Positions 61,514 to 63,305 of a DNA stretch of 63,305 nucleotides are shown piece by piece. Every line of letters starts with the position of its first letter. The stretch's first letter is position 1. The DNA lies in NCBI GenBank assembly GCA_044433325.1, contig JAWXTT010000002.1, positions 1 to 63,305 on the forward strand, given 5' to 3'. The translations under genes and the position numbers were made by a program. The stretch is from HGM05232 sp044433325 (lineage in GTDB: Bacteria; Bacteroidota; Bacteroidia; Bacteroidales; Muribaculaceae). A model generated the notes under the pieces. It did no database searches. It saw nothing but the letters and a program-made list of their open reading frames with translations, and was not told where the DNA came from.

Positions 61514-61534
61514 AACCAATTATAAGAAGTCCCC
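61491..61534 (-). mobile_element. Short family A element (44 bp)
   Basis: GGGGACTTCTTAAAAT and ATTATAAGAAGTCCCC with the family loop. TCTA is duplicated at 61487-61490 and 61535-61538. The right TCTA contains the recO stop codon (TAG on the minus strand). Confidence 0.87.
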
Positions 61535-61535
61535 T

Positions 61536-62261
61536 CTAATTAAATAGCTGTTTAAGGATTTCAGGTGAACGCAATGTCCCTATTGTTGAATTATGTACCT
61601 GATAGTAGCGTATTATAATATCTAATATTTGGTTACGTTCACTTCGGTTAAAGTTAAATTTATGCAGATTGCTAAAGGTCATACGTGATAGTGGGATAAT
61701 AACTTGTGCCATTTCGGGCTCTAGTATATTATTGTGAGTAGGCTTGTTTCGGCTGAATCGGCCATTAATCATATCAAACCACGCTCCCTCGGTGTAACTC
61801 TCGATATATGGTTGAATACCTAGAAATGCTCCTAGATTATAAATAAAACATATATGGTAGTTGGCAACGCCCTGTTGTAGATGATTCAATAGTTCTATTG
61901 ATTGGAATAGATAGCGGAATAGGGGTGAGTTCTCCTCACGTACGGTTGCGCTACGACTAATAAGTTCAGCCATAAACATTGCTATTGCATTTTTGATTGG
62001 ATCTGAATGAATTGATGTGCAATTATATAGCAATCTTACATCGCTCATCGTATAAATCTCCTTACCCGCACTCATTCTTGCCTGAACCTCAACTAACGAT
62101 AGAGGCATTAAGATGGCGCGACGCATCTTGGCAACCTTTCCTCCGCTTTCAGATATAAGAAATGATAACTTGCCATATTTATCGGTATAAATATGAACTA
62201 TCGAGTTTTTGTCTGAATATTTAGTGATATGGAGTACTATTCCTGTTACTCTCTCATACAT
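61536..62261 (-). CDS. recO: DNA repair protein RecO
   Basis: Mediator that loads RecA at single-strand gaps with RecR. 241 residues, with the N-terminal OB-fold (TGIVLHITKYSDKNSIVHIY, then YGKLSFLISESGGKVAKMRR) and a helical C-terminal part; the zinc-binding cysteines of some RecO proteins are absent. Convergent with the gene at 60965 across a 44-bp element. Confidence 0.93.
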   Translation of the reverse strand: MYERVTGIVLHITKYSDKNSIVHIYTDKYGKLSFLISESGGKVAKMRRAILMPLSLVEVQARMSAGKEIYTMSDVRLLYNCTSIHSDPIKNAIAMFMAELISRSATVREENSPLFRYLFQSIELLNHLQQGVANYHICFIYNLGAFLGIQPYIESYTEGAWFDMINGRFSRNKPTHNNILEPEMAQVIIPLSRMTFSNLHKFNFNRSERNQILDIIIRYYQVHNSTIGTLRSPEILKQLFN

Positions 62262-62372
62262 AAGTTATCCTTTTCTTTTATCCCAAAAATAGTAAAAAAA
62301 ATTATATTATGCACTATTAGGATGGGAGATTATTAAAATATTGCTAAAAATACACTATTTGTTATATTAAAA

Positions 62373-62404
62373 TTTTGTAGTATTAAATATTGTTCCTATA
62401 TTTG
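62373..62404 (+). promoter_or_regulatory. Promoter of tRNA-Glu/rpsT
   Basis: TTTTG at 62373-62377, a 19-base spacer and TATATTTG at 62397-62404. The first tRNA starts 38 bases after the -7 element. Confidence 0.75.
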
Positions 62405-62442
62405 CACTCGCTTTTAGGGATTAACTGCCCATTGAAGCAAAT

Positions 62443-62514
62443 GGCCCATTCGTCTATCGGTTAGGACGTAAGATTTTCATTCTTGAAAGAGGAGTTCGAC
62501 TCTCCTATGGGCTA
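62443..62514 (+). tRNA. tRNA-Glu (TTC), copy 1
   Basis: A 72-base cloverleaf with anticodon loop TTTTCAT (anticodon TTC), T-loop GTTCGACTC and acceptor GGCCCAT/ATGGGCT. CCA is not encoded (followed by CAA). The same sequence recurs at 62859-62930. Confidence 0.95.
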
Positions 62515-62549
62515 CAATTATAAAAGCAGTTTTTTAAAGAAATAAGAAA

Positions 62550-62807
62550 ATGGCAAACCACAAATCATCAATCAAAAGAATTCGTCAAACAGAAAAAAGA
62601 CGACTACATAATCGCTACTACGCTAAAACTGCACGTACTGCAGTTCGTCGCCTAAGAGCAATGACTAACAAAGAAGAAGCATCAGCTGCTTTAGTTAAAG
62701 TAAGTGCATTATTAGACAAACTTGCTAAGAAACAAGTTATATCTAAGAATAAAGCTGCTAATCTAAAGAGCAAGTTAGCTCTTCGCATCAACAAGATTGC
62801 TGCTTAA
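62550..62807 (+). CDS. rpsT: 30S ribosomal protein S20
   Basis: 85 residues, Lys/Arg/Ala-rich helical bundle typical of S20 (KSSIKRIRQTEKRRLHNRYY at the start, LALRINKIAA at the end). It lies between two identical tRNA-Glu genes, so it is probably released from a tRNA-mRNA-tRNA precursor by RNase P and RNase Z cleavage. It shows high-expression codon use. Confidence 0.98.
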   Translation: MANHKSSIKRIRQTEKRRLHNRYYAKTARTAVRRLRAMTNKEEASAALVKVSALLDKLAKKQVISKNKAANLKSKLALRINKIAA

Positions 62808-62858
62808 TTTAAGCGCAATAACTATTGTTGGTAAGGTTATAGTGGTCTAAGATATTTT

Positions 62859-62930
62859 GGCCCATTCGTCTATCGGTTAGGACGTAAGATTTTCATTCTT
62901 GAAAGAGGAGTTCGACTCTCCTATGGGCTA
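62859..62930 (+). tRNA. tRNA-Glu (TTC), copy 2
   Basis: Identical to 62443-62514 over the whole tRNA. The identity extends only into the flanking TTGGCCC / TACA bases. An intrinsic terminator starts two bases downstream. Confidence 0.95.
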
Positions 62931-62931
62931 C

Positions 62932-62963
62932 AAAGCGTTAAGTTTTTACTTAACGCTTTATTC
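62932..62963 (+). terminator. Terminator of the tRNA-Glu/rpsT unit
   Basis: Perfect 12-bp stem AAAGCGTTAAGT/ACTTAACGCTTT with a four-base loop, then ATTC. Confidence 0.85.
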
Positions 62964-62985
62964 ATATCTAAATATATCATGTCTT

Positions 62986-63028
62986 AATTAACGTAATGGT
63001 GGTTACTGTAATGGCGGTTACGTTAATT
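62986..63028. repeat. Inverted repeat upstream of gyrB
   Basis: AATTAACGTAA and TTACGTTAATT flank two imperfect copies of TAATGG(T/C)GGTTAC. It lies between the tRNA-Glu terminator and the probable gyrB -7 element TATATTTG (63109-63116). Confidence 0.75.
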
Positions 63029-63217
63029 ATACTAAGTAGAGCTGAAATGTAAAAAATATAGGATTAATCATTATCTTATTTTTATTTTAGTATTTGCAGA
63101 AAAATTACTATATTTGTTAGCTCTATTTTTACTAAAAAATGTGAGATGGAGTGGGGTAATGTAGGAGGTTATTAAGTTAAAATTCAGCTTAGAGGCTTGC
63201 TAAAAATTGAAAAGATT

Positions 63218-63305
63218 ATGTCAGAAGAAGAAAAAGGATATTCCGCAAATTCCATTCAGGTCCTAGAGGGACTTGAAGCAGTGCGTAAACGCCATCAATG
63301 TATAT
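63218..63305 (+). CDS. gyrB: DNA gyrase subunit B (3' cut by window, apparent frameshift)
   Basis: The first codons encode MSEEEKGYSANSIQVLEGLE then AVRKR, the unmistakable N-terminus of GyrB. The expected next residues are P-(A/S)-M-Y-I. The window reads HQCI because the bases are CGCCATCAATGTAT; one extra C (CGCCCATCAATGTAT) gives RPSMY. So there is a one-base deletion, possibly a sequence error at the end of the contig. GyrB supplies the ATPase that introduces negative supercoils. Probable -7 element at 63109-63116. Confidence 0.88.
   Translation, partial: MSEEEKGYSANSIQVLEGLEAVRKRHQCI

Noticed and set aside
62443..62930. tRNA-Glu repeats as island attachment sites
   Set aside because: The DNA between them is the essential rpsT gene with host codon use, not an island.

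Overview
The window is chromosomal DNA from a low-GC member of Bacteroidales (Bacteroidota), most likely gut- or host-associated. Three things point there. (1) Many gene families are typical of the phylum: DUF2723, DUF4254, DUF4491 and DUF4834 proteins, the long 600-residue IspG, RNase H1 with an N-terminal viroplasmin domain, and the IorAB/phenylacetate-CoA ligase cluster. (2) Promoters repeatedly match the Bacteroidetes form, TTTG near -33 and TAnnTTTG near -7 about 19 bases apart. (3) Purine-rich ribosome sites are mostly absent. The window begins inside era and ends inside gyrB, and I cannot name the species.

Layout. 1-9.2 kb: era, der, a gene-poor structured interval (twin palindromes, a TC microsatellite, a probable small RNA), a DUF4491 protein, rnhB, a polyprenyl diphosphate synthase, polA, a wrecked phage-antirepressor gene and a membrane metallophosphoesterase. 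9.6-16 kb: a very large DUF2723 membrane protein, a NodB-type deacetylase, queG and a PLP aminotransferase. 16.2-19.7 kb: psd-pssA-DUF4834 (phosphatidylethanolamine synthesis), an RluA enzyme and an unknown gene. 19.6-28.3 kb: a tight eight-gene minus-strand operon (DUF4254, GT9, ruvB, flippase, DUF389, GT4, radical SAM, LD-carboxypeptidase), mostly surface-polysaccharide and cell-wall work. 28.5-30.5 kb: a decaying accessory module. 30.5-37.4 kb: rnhA, aroK, PAP2, tRNA-Leu, pckA, ybaK, aroC and a radical SAM gene. 37.4-40.7 kb: a HipBST-type toxin-antitoxin operon and a DUF234-type ATPase. 40.7-48.7 kb: ispG, purE, a PAP2-like protein, rpoN, a TPR protein, thyA-folA and an LrgA/LrgB pair. 48.8-54.3 kb: a ferredoxin, a GT2, and iorA-iorB-paaK-ACT-thioesterase for aryl-pyruvate oxidation. 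54.7-58.6 kb: fba, speA and truA. 58.4-60.9 kb: a Type II restriction-modification pair bracketed by a perfect 107-bp duplication of the truA 3' end. 61-63.3 kb: an unknown membrane protein, recO, tRNA-Glu - rpsT - tRNA-Glu, and the gyrB start.

The strongest unexplained signals are repeats. Two related families of hairpin-forming, MITE-like elements (ends GGGGACTTCTAA and GGGGAGTTCTAA) occur as full copies, short internally deleted copies and fragments. Most full copies are flanked by 4-bp target duplications. They sit at gene ends, supply stop codons to several genes, have broken one gene, and lie in the leader of the eight-gene operon. No transposase able to move them is in the window. Other highlights are the long-target-duplication signature at the restriction-modification island, several promoter-to-terminator units that could make small RNAs, the covarying twin palindromes after der, and a DNA polymerase I whose proofreading residues are mostly lost. 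No CRISPR array, integrase or complete phage was seen.
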